In this document: in pieces, positions 1 through 6,284 of the stretch
Numbering within the stretch: position 1 is the stretch's first letter
Layout of the letters: each line of letters begins with the position of its first letter
Assembly: GCF_004138495.1 (NCBI RefSeq)
Contig: NZ_ML142864.1
Location: forward strand, 83,862 to 90,145
Length of the DNA: 6,284 nt
Reading direction: 5' to 3'
Origin: Phytoactinopolyspora endophytica
Lineage (GTDB): Bacteria > Actinomycetota > Actinomycetes > Jiangellales > Jiangellaceae
Made by a program: the position numbers and the translations under genes
Notes under the pieces: generated by a model
Database searches by the model: none
What the model was told of the DNA's origin: nothing
Seen by the model: the letters and a program-made list of their open reading frames with translations, nothing else

Positions 1-731
<731 letters not shown>

Positions 732-755
732 GCCTCGTTGGTCTCGGCCGGCTTT

Positions 756-781
756 CAGAGGTGGGCGAGCGAACCCCTCTG
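756..781 (+). terminator. Possible weak stem-loop after the permease gene
   Basis: CAGAGG (756-761) pairs with CCTCTG (776-781). Two more G-C pairs are possible if T762 bulges out, around a loop of about 9 nt. It lies 25 bp after the permease stop. No T-tract follows, so it may be a partial transcription stop, an mRNA 3'-end stabiliser, or chance. Confidence 0.25.
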
Positions 782-826
782 GTCACCTCGCATCTCGACG
801 GTCGTCACAAGAGATCACGACACAAC

Positions 827-833
827 AAGGAGG
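827..833 (+). promoter_or_regulatory. Ribosome binding site of first propeller gene
   Basis: AAGGAGG, a near-full match to the anti-Shine-Dalgarno sequence, ends 7 nt before the ATG at 841. The in-frame GTG at 838 is only 4 nt away and is therefore a poorer start, so this site decides the start in favour of ATG 841. Confidence 0.85.
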
Positions 834-840
834 ATGTGTG

Positions 841-2955
841 ATGCACGATCGCTCCAGCACGGGCGTGGCGCGGGGCGGAGCCGCGCCGAGAGACGTGTCC
901 CGGCGGGCATTGCTCGCCGGCGCACTGACCACCGCGTCGGCCGCGGCCTTCGCCGGCCCCGCGGTCGCGGCGCGCGGGTCGGCGGCTGTAAGCGGGGGAG
1001 AACCTGTCTCGCTGGGCCAGCCACTCAGAGACGTCAACCTGATCGGCGCTGCCGTGACGACGACACCGGAAGGTGTGCCGACGATCTACGGGGTCATCAT
1101 CGGTGAGCCTGCCACCCTGGCAGCGGTCCACGCGAACACGCACGACGTGTTGTGGACCCAGCCGTTGGAGAACTCCGGCGGCTCCTACTCGGTGCAGGTG
1201 ACCCCCAACGGGGACATCTACGTCGCCGCATACAGCGGCGGGCATCTGTACCGGAAGGCCTGGGCCAGCGACACCATCGAGGACCTCGGGCAGCCGTTGC
1301 CCGGCCAGACGTTCCTTTGGGACATCACGATCGGACCGGACGACCGGCTCTACGGTGTGACGTACCCAGGCGCCATGCTCTACGCCTACGACCCGGCGAC
1401 CGGGGACGTGCAGGACTACGGCCGGCTGGTGACCGACACGCAACAGGCACGGACCATCGCCGCGTATCAGGGCAAGCTCTATGTCGGCACCATGACGCCG
1501 GCACACTTCCTCGAAGTGGACCCGGCGACCGGCGACAGCAGGGAGATCCCGCTGCCGGACGGCGCGGCCCCGGACAACCCGCAATCCTCGATCTTCGGCA
1601 TCGACGTCACCGGCGACCGGATCTACGTTCGTGTCGGCACCGATATCAAGCACGCTCCGCTCTTCGGATACGACCTGGCGAGCGACACCTGGTACGAGCC
1701 GATCACCCAGGTGGCGGGGCTGAGTCTCCCGGAGCCCGGGCCGGACGGTGAGATCTACGTGATGCGGGAGAACACGCTCAGCGCCTACCATCCGGACACC
1801 GGCGAGGTGGTCGAGACGTCGCTGATCTACCCGGGCCGGGTCTACAACTATCGCGGCGTGGGCTGGGTCGAGCTGGATGATCCGGACTGGCCCGGCCAGA
1901 CCCTTACCGGGTACTTCTGGCGGGGCGAAGTGTGGCGATACAACCCCACCACCGGAGAGTCACAGATCGTACAGTCCGAGGTGCCGGGCGAGCCGATCGA
2001 GGTGCTCTCCCTGGCGACCGCCGTCGGCGGGGGTGTCTGGGCCGGTGGATTTCTGGGCGGATTCGCCCGGGTAGATGTGGACGACGGCAGCGCCGAGTTC
2101 CACCGCTGGTCGCAGACCGAGTCGATTCACGACGACGGAACCGACGTGTGGCTCGGTGCCTACCCGGACGCGCGCGGATACCGCTATGACCCGGAGGCGC
2201 CGTTCAACGATCCGGACTACAATCCCGGCCCACCCGGGACCGAGGTCAACCCGGTGAAGCTGTGGGACTTCTCGAGCTATGAGGGCAGGCCCCAGGACCG
2301 CGTCTTCGCGCTCGCGCGGAGCGGCTCGCTGACCTTTGCTGCAACCGGTCCCAAACGCTCGGCCTACGGTGGCACGTTGACCATCTACGACGACCGGACA
2401 GGTGACGTGGAGATCCGGGAAGATCTGGCGCCGGAGCGGGCATTCACCTCGCTGGCTGTGCGACGCGCGGTCGTCTACGCGGGCAGCTGGATCAACGGTG
2501 GGACCGGAACGGATGATCCGCCGCAGTCCGAGGGCACAGTTCTCGCCTACGACCCGAGGAAGGACCAGGTGCTGTGGCAGGTCTCCCCGCTGGCCGGCGC
2601 CACGAGTTACGTCGGGCTCGTCTTCGATCCGCAGGGCCGTTTGTGGACCCTCGCCGGCACCACGTTGCTCCGGCTCAACCCGCACACCGGCCAGGTGACC
2701 AAGGAGATCGACCTTCCCGGCGAAGTCGACACCACCGGGATGACCTTCCCGTCGCTGGCCGGCGGGGTTCAGCAGGTGCCGGGGGCGAGCGCCCTGTACG
2801 TGAATGTGGCACGGCGGCTGTTCCGGGTGCGGACCACCAACGGCGATGTTGAAGACCTGGGTGAGTTCCCGTACCGCCTGGTCACCGTGGTGGACGACGG
2901 CAGGCTGGTCATGTCGTCCGCCGCCACGCTGTACGTGTGGGAGCCACCCGCCTGA
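841..2955 (+). CDS. Tat-exported double beta-propeller protein (PQQ-like/WD40-like repeats), function unknown
   Basis: A 704-residue protein predicted to be extracytoplasmic. Residues 1-43 form a Tat signal: a basic n-region, SRRALL at 20-25, an alanine-rich h-region, and an AVA|A cleavage site after residue 43. There is no lipobox, so a free secreted or wall-associated protein is likely. The rest is a run of about 14 recognisable propeller strands-plus-turns of the form 'G-x-(I/L)Y-x-G...L-x-x-YDPxTG-x-V-x-DLG', for example residues 171-190 (YGVTYPGAMLYAYDPATGDV). PQQ-like blades such as 'VLAYDP...VLW' also occur. The count is consistent with two roughly seven-bladed propellers in tandem, with the C-terminal 'EDLG...LYVW' strands perhaps closing the second. 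Nearest family descriptions are BamB-like/PQQ-like repeat or SMP-30-like propeller. I see no cofactor or catalytic signature that fixes a reaction. The downstream gene at 3248 encodes a full-length colinear homologue. Its position after a sugar permease suggests glycan binding, cleavage or sensing (inference). The 109-bp upstream gap allows either read-through from the permease or a separate promoter. Confidence 0.9.
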   Translation: MHDRSSTGVARGGAAPRDVSRRALLAGALTTASAAAFAGPAVAARGSAAVSGGEPVSLGQPLRDVNLIGAAVTTTPEGVPTIYGVIIGEPATLAAVHANTHDVLWTQPLENSGGSYSVQVTPNGDIYVAAYSGGHLYRKAWASDTIEDLGQPLPGQTFLWDITIGPDDRLYGVTYPGAMLYAYDPATGDVQDYGRLVTDTQQARTIAAYQGKLYVGTMTPAHFLEVDPATGDSREIPLPDGAAPDNPQSSIFGIDVTGDRIYVRVGTDIKHAPLFGYDLASDTWYEPITQVAGLSLPEPGPDGEIYVMRENTLSAYHPDTGEVVETSLIYPGRVYNYRGVGWVELDDPDWPGQTLTGYFWRGEVWRYNPTTGESQIVQSEVPGEPIEVLSLATAVGGGVWAGGFLGGFARVDVDDGSAEFHRWSQTESIHDDGTDVWLGAYPDARGYRYDPEAPFNDPDYNPGPPGTEVNPVKLWDFSSYEGRPQDRVFALARSGSLTFAATGPKRSAYGGTLTIYDDRTGDVEIREDLAPERAFTSLAVRRAVVYAGSWINGGTGTDDPPQSEGTVLAYDPRKDQVLWQVSPLAGATSYVGLVFDPQGRLWTLAGTTLLRLNPHTGQVTKEIDLPGEVDTTGMTFPSLAGGVQQVPGASALYVNVARRLFRVRTTNGDVEDLGEFPYRLVTVVDDGRLVMSSAATLYVWEPPA

Positions 2956-3035
2956 GGGTCGGCGCGTCGGTTGCGTGGAGCAGCCCCTAGTTGGCCTGAC
3001 CTCGCCGTGGTCTGTGGGCTCGGCTGGTCGGTGGG

Positions 3036-3057
3036 GAGGGAGGATTTCTCCTCCCTC
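3036..3057 (+). terminator. Hairpin overlapping the left arm; candidate terminator/attenuator stem
   Basis: GAGGGAGGA (3036-3044) pairs perfectly with TCCTCCCTC (3049-3057) around a 4-nt loop (TTTC). A G-U pair (3035/3058) and a G-C pair (3034/3059) could extend it. It uses the same bases as the left 20-bp arm, so it competes with the long-range stem. It lies 80 bp after the first propeller stop codon. No T-tract follows, though actinobacterial terminators often lack one. Hairpin potential is clear; a termination role is inferred. Confidence 0.45.
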
Positions 3058-3065
3058 TCACGCGG

Positions 3066-3089
3066 CCGGCGGGCGGCTTGGCCCGCTGG
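3066..3089 (+). other. GC-rich hairpin inside the inverted-repeat element
   Basis: CCGGCGGGC (3066-3074) pairs with GCCCGCTGG (3081-3089): eight Watson-Crick pairs and one G-U around a 6-nt loop. It sits in the centre of the 114-bp element, so the folded transcript would form a long stem carrying an apical hairpin. An alternative pairing of GGCGGC (3072-3077) with GCCGCC (3105-3110) is also possible. Confidence 0.45.
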
Positions 3090-3180
3090 TTGCGTCGGCC
3101 TACCGCCGCCGAAGATCGGTCGAAGAAATCCTCCCTCCCCACCTTCTCGGGTCACCTCAGTCGTCCCGTCTTCCCAGTTC

Positions 3181-3226
3181 GTCAACTCGTAGTTCATTCC
3201 GACACGTCAGCTCCTAGTTCCTCCCG
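3181..3226 (+). repeat. Two imperfect 21-nt direct repeats upstream of the second propeller gene
   Basis: Copies at 3181-3201 and 3206-3226 match at 17 of 21 positions, sharing GTCA-x-CTC-x-TAGTTC and a CCG end. They start 25 bp apart and finish 7 bp before the ribosome site at 3234-3239. A third short AGTTC occurs at 3176-3180. They could be tandem operator sites for a regulator of the downstream gene, or simply degenerate repeats; there is no direct evidence of binding. Confidence 0.4.
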
Positions 3227-3233
3227 TTTAGCG

Positions 3234-3239
3234 AAGGAG
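3234..3239 (+). promoter_or_regulatory. Ribosome binding site of second propeller gene
   Basis: AAGGAG with 8 nt to the ATG at 3248. It supports that start, which also yields a complete Tat signal peptide. Confidence 0.8.
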
Positions 3240-3247
3240 ACGTTTGC

Positions 3248-5584
3248 ATGACCGAGAACGTTGGCACGAGCAAGTCGACTGACAGACGTACTTTTCTCAA
3301 GATCAGCGGTATGGGTGCAGCCGCGCTCACAATGGGCTCCGCACCGCTTCAGGCCATGGCGGCAAGCCCGGCCACGACGTCGGACGCTGACCCGGGTGCG
3401 GTCGACGACTTAGGCGAACCGGTACACAAGACGCAGGCGTTGAGCTCCGCGCTAGGCCCGGGACCGGACGGGGAGCCGCAGGCGTACTTCTTCATCGAGG
3501 GAAACGCGACGACCAACGGCGAGTTCGGCGTCGTCGATCTCCGCACGAAGGAGACCGTCGTCGACGTCCGCATCGCGGCGGGCCGGTCCAGCCAGCGGAC
3601 CATGGGTGTCTCCCCGACCACAGGTGACGTGTACTTCGGTACCGCGGACAGTGGCGAGCTCTACCGGTACCATCCCGGCGACGACGACGTGGAGCACCTG
3701 GGCAAGGCGCTCGACGGGCAGCGGATCTGGGAGATCGGCGTCGGTGACGACGGGATCGTATGGGGTGGCACGTATCCCGGCGGGATCCTGTTCTCGTATG
3801 ACCCCGCAACGGGCGATGTGACCGACCATGGTCAGGCGCTGTCAGGTGAGCAGTACATCGGAGCCGTCCGGCAGGTGGGCGACGAGATCTATGTAGGGAC
3901 CCAGCCGAACGGCCGGCTCGCCAGGTATTCCCCGGCCACCGGCGAGTTCGTCGAGGTGGAGCTGCCGGATGGGCCGGTGGACAGCAAGGTCAACAGCATC
4001 GACGTGCGGGGTGACCTGCTCTTCGTCACCACCGGTGGGCGAACCTATGTCCGTGATCTGGCGGCGGATGCTTGGTCGGATGAGATTCCGAGCGTCGGCG
4101 GATACGGGGTGTCACCGCTGGACCCGGAGACCGGCAGCTCCGTGTATGTCCGCTCCAGCGGGACGATCAAGCGTTACGACCTGGAGACAGGTGAACTCGA
4201 GTCCACCGGGTGGAGCCCGAACGCCACGCCGGAGTCCTGGGCATGGGTGGACCTGGCGGATCCCGACGCGCCGGGACTGTCGTTGGCGCTCACGTATTGG
4301 AACAGCGGCCGGATCTATGCCAGGCAGCTGGAGGCCGGCGCAGGCTACTACCTGCAGCCGTCCCTGATGGGCGCCGGAGCCCAGCTGGTATCGATCGGCA
4401 CCGGACCGGAAGGCAACATCTACAGCGGTGCCTACCTCAGTCCGCCCGGTATGGGCCAGTGGGACCCGGACACCGGGGAGCATGTGCTGCTGAACGGCAC
4501 CAGCCAGATCGAGGGCTTCGGCACCTTCCAGGGCGACCTGGTGTTCGGCCGTTACCCGCAGGGCCGGCTGTACCGGTTCGATGTCAGCCAGCCCTGGAGT
4601 ATGGGGACCAACCCTGGTCCGACGGTCCAGCTGGATACGTACGAGCAGAACCGGTGCCAGTCGTTCGTCGAGCTCGCCGACCGGGTGGCCGTCGCGTCGG
4701 TGCCGGTCACCGGGCGGCACAACGGTGCGGTCACGCTCTGGGATCCCGACACGAACGACGTCGAGGTGTTCCGCGGCGTCGTGGAGAACCAGACTCCGGT
4801 GTCGCTCGTGCTGCACGACGACGGCCTGCTGTACGGCGGCACATCGATCAACGGTGGCTACGGCATCGATCCGGTGACGGACGAGGCCAAACTGTTCGGC
4901 TGGGACCCGGAAACGCACGAGACGGTCTTCGAGATGGTGCCGGTGCCGGGCGCGACGACGGTGGCCGGGCTCGTGGTCGACGAGAGCGGCCACATCTGGG
5001 GACTGGCCGGTGGCACCTTGTTCGAGTTCGATCCGTCTGACCGCACGGTGGTGCGCAGCATCGTGCTCTTCGATGAAGCCGACGGTAGCCGCTACGGCAA
5101 CGAGCACGTCCTGCTGATCGACAACGGGCGGATGTTCGGCGTGACCCTGGAGCGGCTGTTCGTCGTCGACCGGGTGACCGAGGAGATGACCGTCCTGTAC
5201 GACGGGACCACCAGTATCGAAGGCGATGGTGGGGTCGCACGGCATCTGGCCATCGACCGGTACGGCGACCTGTACTTCATCGGTCTCGGCACGCATCTCA
5301 TGCGGTACCAGCTGCCCGAGGACACGGCACCTCCGACGGTGCAGGCACAGGTGCGTCCGACCGGAGACGTCTCCCGTGGACGGCGCGTGGTTCGGTTGTC
5401 CGCTTCCGATGACCACACAGGCGTGGCGGCGATCCACTACCGTGTCGACGGTGGCGCCTGGGAGACGTACCGTCGCGCCGTCGTCGTCGGGGGCGCCGGT
5501 GACCACGTCGTCGAGTACCGCGCCGTCGACAACGCATGGAACGCGTCCGCGATCGAGTCCGTGTCGTTCACGATCGTGGATTGA
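3248..5584 (+). CDS. Tat-exported double beta-propeller protein with C-terminal OmpL47-like domain, function unknown
   Basis: A 778-residue predicted secreted protein. The N-terminus has a near-ideal Tat motif, DRRTFLK at residues 12-18, then a hydrophobic stretch and an AMA|A cleavage site after residue 38. There is no lipobox. Residues of about 50-690 are propeller blades homologous and colinear with the upstream protein. For example, WGGTYPGGILFSYDPATGDV at 172-191 matches residues 171-190 of the paralogue almost position for position. A shared SINGGxG segment lies at 533-539 and a W-G-LAG-G-TL strand at 584-591. About 14 blades are countable, suggesting two propellers. Residues 694-778 form a separate immunoglobulin-like module of the OmpL47 type (LSASDDHTGVAAIHYRVDGG...W...VEYRAVDNAWN), common at the C-termini of actinobacterial secreted carbohydrate-active proteins and absent from the upstream paralogue. 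No catalytic residues can be assigned. Only 39 bp separate it from the aminotransferase gene, so the two are probably cotranscribed. Possible roles are glycan lyase, glycan hydrolase, or binding protein. Confidence 0.9.
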   Translation: MTENVGTSKSTDRRTFLKISGMGAAALTMGSAPLQAMAASPATTSDADPGAVDDLGEPVHKTQALSSALGPGPDGEPQAYFFIEGNATTNGEFGVVDLRTKETVVDVRIAAGRSSQRTMGVSPTTGDVYFGTADSGELYRYHPGDDDVEHLGKALDGQRIWEIGVGDDGIVWGGTYPGGILFSYDPATGDVTDHGQALSGEQYIGAVRQVGDEIYVGTQPNGRLARYSPATGEFVEVELPDGPVDSKVNSIDVRGDLLFVTTGGRTYVRDLAADAWSDEIPSVGGYGVSPLDPETGSSVYVRSSGTIKRYDLETGELESTGWSPNATPESWAWVDLADPDAPGLSLALTYWNSGRIYARQLEAGAGYYLQPSLMGAGAQLVSIGTGPEGNIYSGAYLSPPGMGQWDPDTGEHVLLNGTSQIEGFGTFQGDLVFGRYPQGRLYRFDVSQPWSMGTNPGPTVQLDTYEQNRCQSFVELADRVAVASVPVTGRHNGAVTLWDPDTNDVEVFRGVVENQTPVSLVLHDDGLLYGGTSINGGYGIDPVTDEAKLFGWDPETHETVFEMVPVPGATTVAGLVVDESGHIWGLAGGTLFEFDPSDRTVVRSIVLFDEADGSRYGNEHVLLIDNGRMFGVTLERLFVVDRVTEEMTVLYDGTTSIEGDGGVARHLAIDRYGDLYFIGLGTHLMRYQLPEDTAPPTVQAQVRPTGDVSRGRRVVRLSASDDHTGVAAIHYRVDGGAWETYRRAVVVGGAGDHVVEYRAVDNAWNASAIESVSFTIVD

Positions 5585-5612
5585 AAGTCTCCAGCAAGTA
5601 AGCCATGTGAGT

Positions 5613-5618
5613 AAGGAG
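5613..5618 (+). promoter_or_regulatory. Ribosome binding site of the aminotransferase gene
   Basis: AAGGAG ends 5 nt before the ATG at 5624. It lies in a 39-bp gap with no terminator-like structure, which supports an operon with the gene at 3248-5584. Confidence 0.8.
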
Positions 5619-5623
5619 AGCTC

Positions 5624-6284
5624 ATGGATCGGGACAGGCTCGCCATCGATGGCGGGACGCCGGTGCGTACCGCACCGTTTCCGGGCGTGGCGAGCGCCGC
5701 CGGACGGCGGCTCGGCGACGACGAGGTGGCGGCGGCCGAACGCGTGCTGCGCAGCGGGATGCTGAACAGCACGATCGGCCCGGAGACGCGTCGGCTGGAG
5801 GCGGAGTTCGCCGACTACATGGGTATCGCCTATGCGGCCGCGTCAAGCTCCGGTACTGCCGCGCTGCACCTGGCGGTCGCGGCGGTCGATCCCGAACCCG
5901 GCGATGAGATCATCACCACCGGCCTCTCTGACGCCGGGACGGTGCTGCCGATCATGATGCAGAACGCCGTCCCGGTCTTCGCCGACGTCGAGCCGTACAG
6001 CGGCAACCTGGACGTTGACGCCGTCCGGGAGAAGATCACGGGCCGGACCCGGGCGATCATCGCGGTGCACCTGTTCGGGCAGCCAGCGCCCGTGGCTGAG
6101 CTGCGTACGCTGGCCGACGAACACGGCATCGTGCTGATCGAGGACTGCGCACAGGCGTACCTGACGCGGTGCGCGCCGGACGGGGCACTGGCCGGGACCG
6201 TGGGACATCTCGGTTGCTTCAGTCTGCAGCAGACGAAGCACATCACAGCCGGTGACGGCGGCCTCACTGTTACCGGGGACGCAG
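5624..6284 (+). CDS. DegT/DnrJ/EryC1/StrS-family PLP-dependent aminotransferase (3'-truncated)
   Basis: Cytoplasmic fold-type I PLP enzyme of the sugar/cyclitol aminotransferase family. These enzymes usually transfer an amino group from Glu or Gln to a keto-sugar or keto-cyclitol. 220 codons are visible; the family usually has about 370-430, so the C-terminal domain lies beyond the window. The start ATG has a good ribosome site and gives the typical N-terminus 'LAIDGGTPVRTAPFPG' (residues 6-21). Visible motifs: SSSGTAAL at 74-81 (PLP phosphate-binding loop); AVHLFGQPAP at 147-156; LIEDCAQAY at 171-179, where D174 should contact the pyridine nitrogen; and FSLQQTKHITAGDGG at 199-213, where K205 (codon 6236-6238) is the expected Schiff-base lysine. 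With these residues present it should be an active aminotransferase and not a dehydratase-type relative. The QQ(S/T)KHIT-GDGG form resembles a subgroup near scyllo-inosose aminotransferases, but the substrate remains unassigned. Context with a sugar importer suggests amino-sugar or cyclitol metabolism. Confidence 0.93.
   Translation, partial: MDRDRLAIDGGTPVRTAPFPGVASAAGRRLGDDEVAAAERVLRSGMLNSTIGPETRRLEAEFADYMGIAYAAASSSGTAALHLAVAAVDPEPGDEIITTGLSDAGTVLPIMMQNAVPVFADVEPYSGNLDVDAVREKITGRTRAIIAVHLFGQPAPVAELRTLADEHGIVLIEDCAQAYLTRCAPDGALAGTVGHLGCFSLQQTKHITAGDGGLTVTGDA

Larger units (their letters stand above)
3030..3143. repeat. 114-bp element with perfect 20-bp terminal inverted repeats
   Basis: The left arm GGTGGGGAGGGAGGATTTCT (3030-3049) is exactly reverse-complemented at 3124-3143. 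The pairing stops at both ends: the flanking bases C3029/T3144 and C3050/A3123 do not pair. The 74-bp centre contains its own hairpin (3066-3089). No target-site duplication is evident in the flanks. It could be a long-range RNA stem acting as a terminator or attenuator, a dispersed palindromic repeat (REP/MITE-like), or a protein-binding palindrome. The inverted repeat itself is certain; its function is not known. Confidence 0.8.
2956..3247. other. Structured intergenic region between the two propeller genes
   Basis: 292 bp with no credible gene; short open frames here are low-complexity Pro/Ser/Arg-rich and lack good ribosome sites. It holds a 114-bp element bounded by a 20-bp inverted repeat (3030-3143), two smaller hairpins inside or overlapping it, and a pair of imperfect direct repeats (3181-3226). 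The Shine-Dalgarno of the next gene follows. No convincing -35/-10 promoter is visible. The region is much longer than the 39-bp gap after the second propeller gene, so independent control of the downstream genes is plausible. Confidence 0.7.

Noticed and set aside
801..821. GTCGT/ACGAC inverted pair before the first propeller gene as an operator
   Set aside because: Arms of only 5 bp with an 11-bp gap are expected by chance in this composition.
805..1791. 328-codon open frame on the - strand opposite the first propeller gene
   Set aside because: Same GC-bias shadow effect: no recognisable motif, and the opposite strand is well explained.
838..2955. GTG at 838 as the start of the first propeller gene
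   Set aside because: It lies only 4 nt from the Shine-Dalgarno, while the adjacent ATG at 841 has 7-nt spacing; it would add a single residue.
3030..3143. Insertion sequence remnant or CRISPR-like array
   Set aside because: No transposase fragment, no target-site duplication seen, and only one inverted pair with no regularly spaced repeats.
2971..3192. Small open frame in the intergenic region (73 codons)
   Set aside because: No ribosome site, low-complexity composition, and it runs through both arms of the inverted repeat; not supported as a gene.
3047..3240. Pairing of TCTCCT (3047-3052) with the AGGAGA of the second gene's ribosome site (3235-3240)
   Set aside because: Only 6 bp over about 180 nt, and the same bases are better paired in the local hairpin; not strong enough to call a translational switch.
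4112..5506. 464-codon open frame on the - strand opposite the second propeller gene
   Set aside because: It is a by-product of GC-rich third-position bias. The composition is Arg/Val/His-rich with no domain, and the + strand frame has clear propeller and Tat features.

Overview
The window is high-GC DNA with strong G/C bias at third codon positions and AAGGAG-type ribosome binding sites. It also carries two twin-arginine (Tat) signal peptides. Together these point to an actinomycete chromosome; I cannot name the genus from sequence alone. All genes recognised lie on the + strand and look like part of one carbohydrate uptake/processing locus. Both ends of the window cut through genes.

Layout: (1) bases 1-731 hold the 3' part of a MalG-type sugar ABC transporter permease. 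(2) After a 109-bp gap (a possible small stem-loop, then a strong Shine-Dalgarno) comes a 704-residue Tat-exported protein made almost entirely of beta-propeller blades (841-2955). (3) A 292-bp intergenic region (2956-3247) contains a 114-bp element bounded by a perfect 20-bp inverted repeat, with smaller hairpins inside it, followed by a pair of imperfect 21-nt direct repeats. (4) A 778-residue Tat-exported paralogue of the first propeller protein follows (3248-5584). It ends in an additional OmpL47-like domain of about 85 residues. (5) After only 39 bp, a DegT/DnrJ/EryC1/StrS-family PLP-dependent aminotransferase begins at 5624 and runs off the window after 220 codons.

How the parts may work together (inference): the two exported propeller proteins would act outside the membrane on, or bind, a glycan or glycoside. 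The ABC importer would bring the product in, and the DegT-type enzyme would act on a keto-sugar or keto-cyclitol derivative in the cytoplasm. The propeller pair is the least understood part. The proteins are colinear homologues with no catalytic family I can assign by eye, and they are the best candidate here for an undescribed activity. The structured intergenic element between them is the most unusual non-coding feature.
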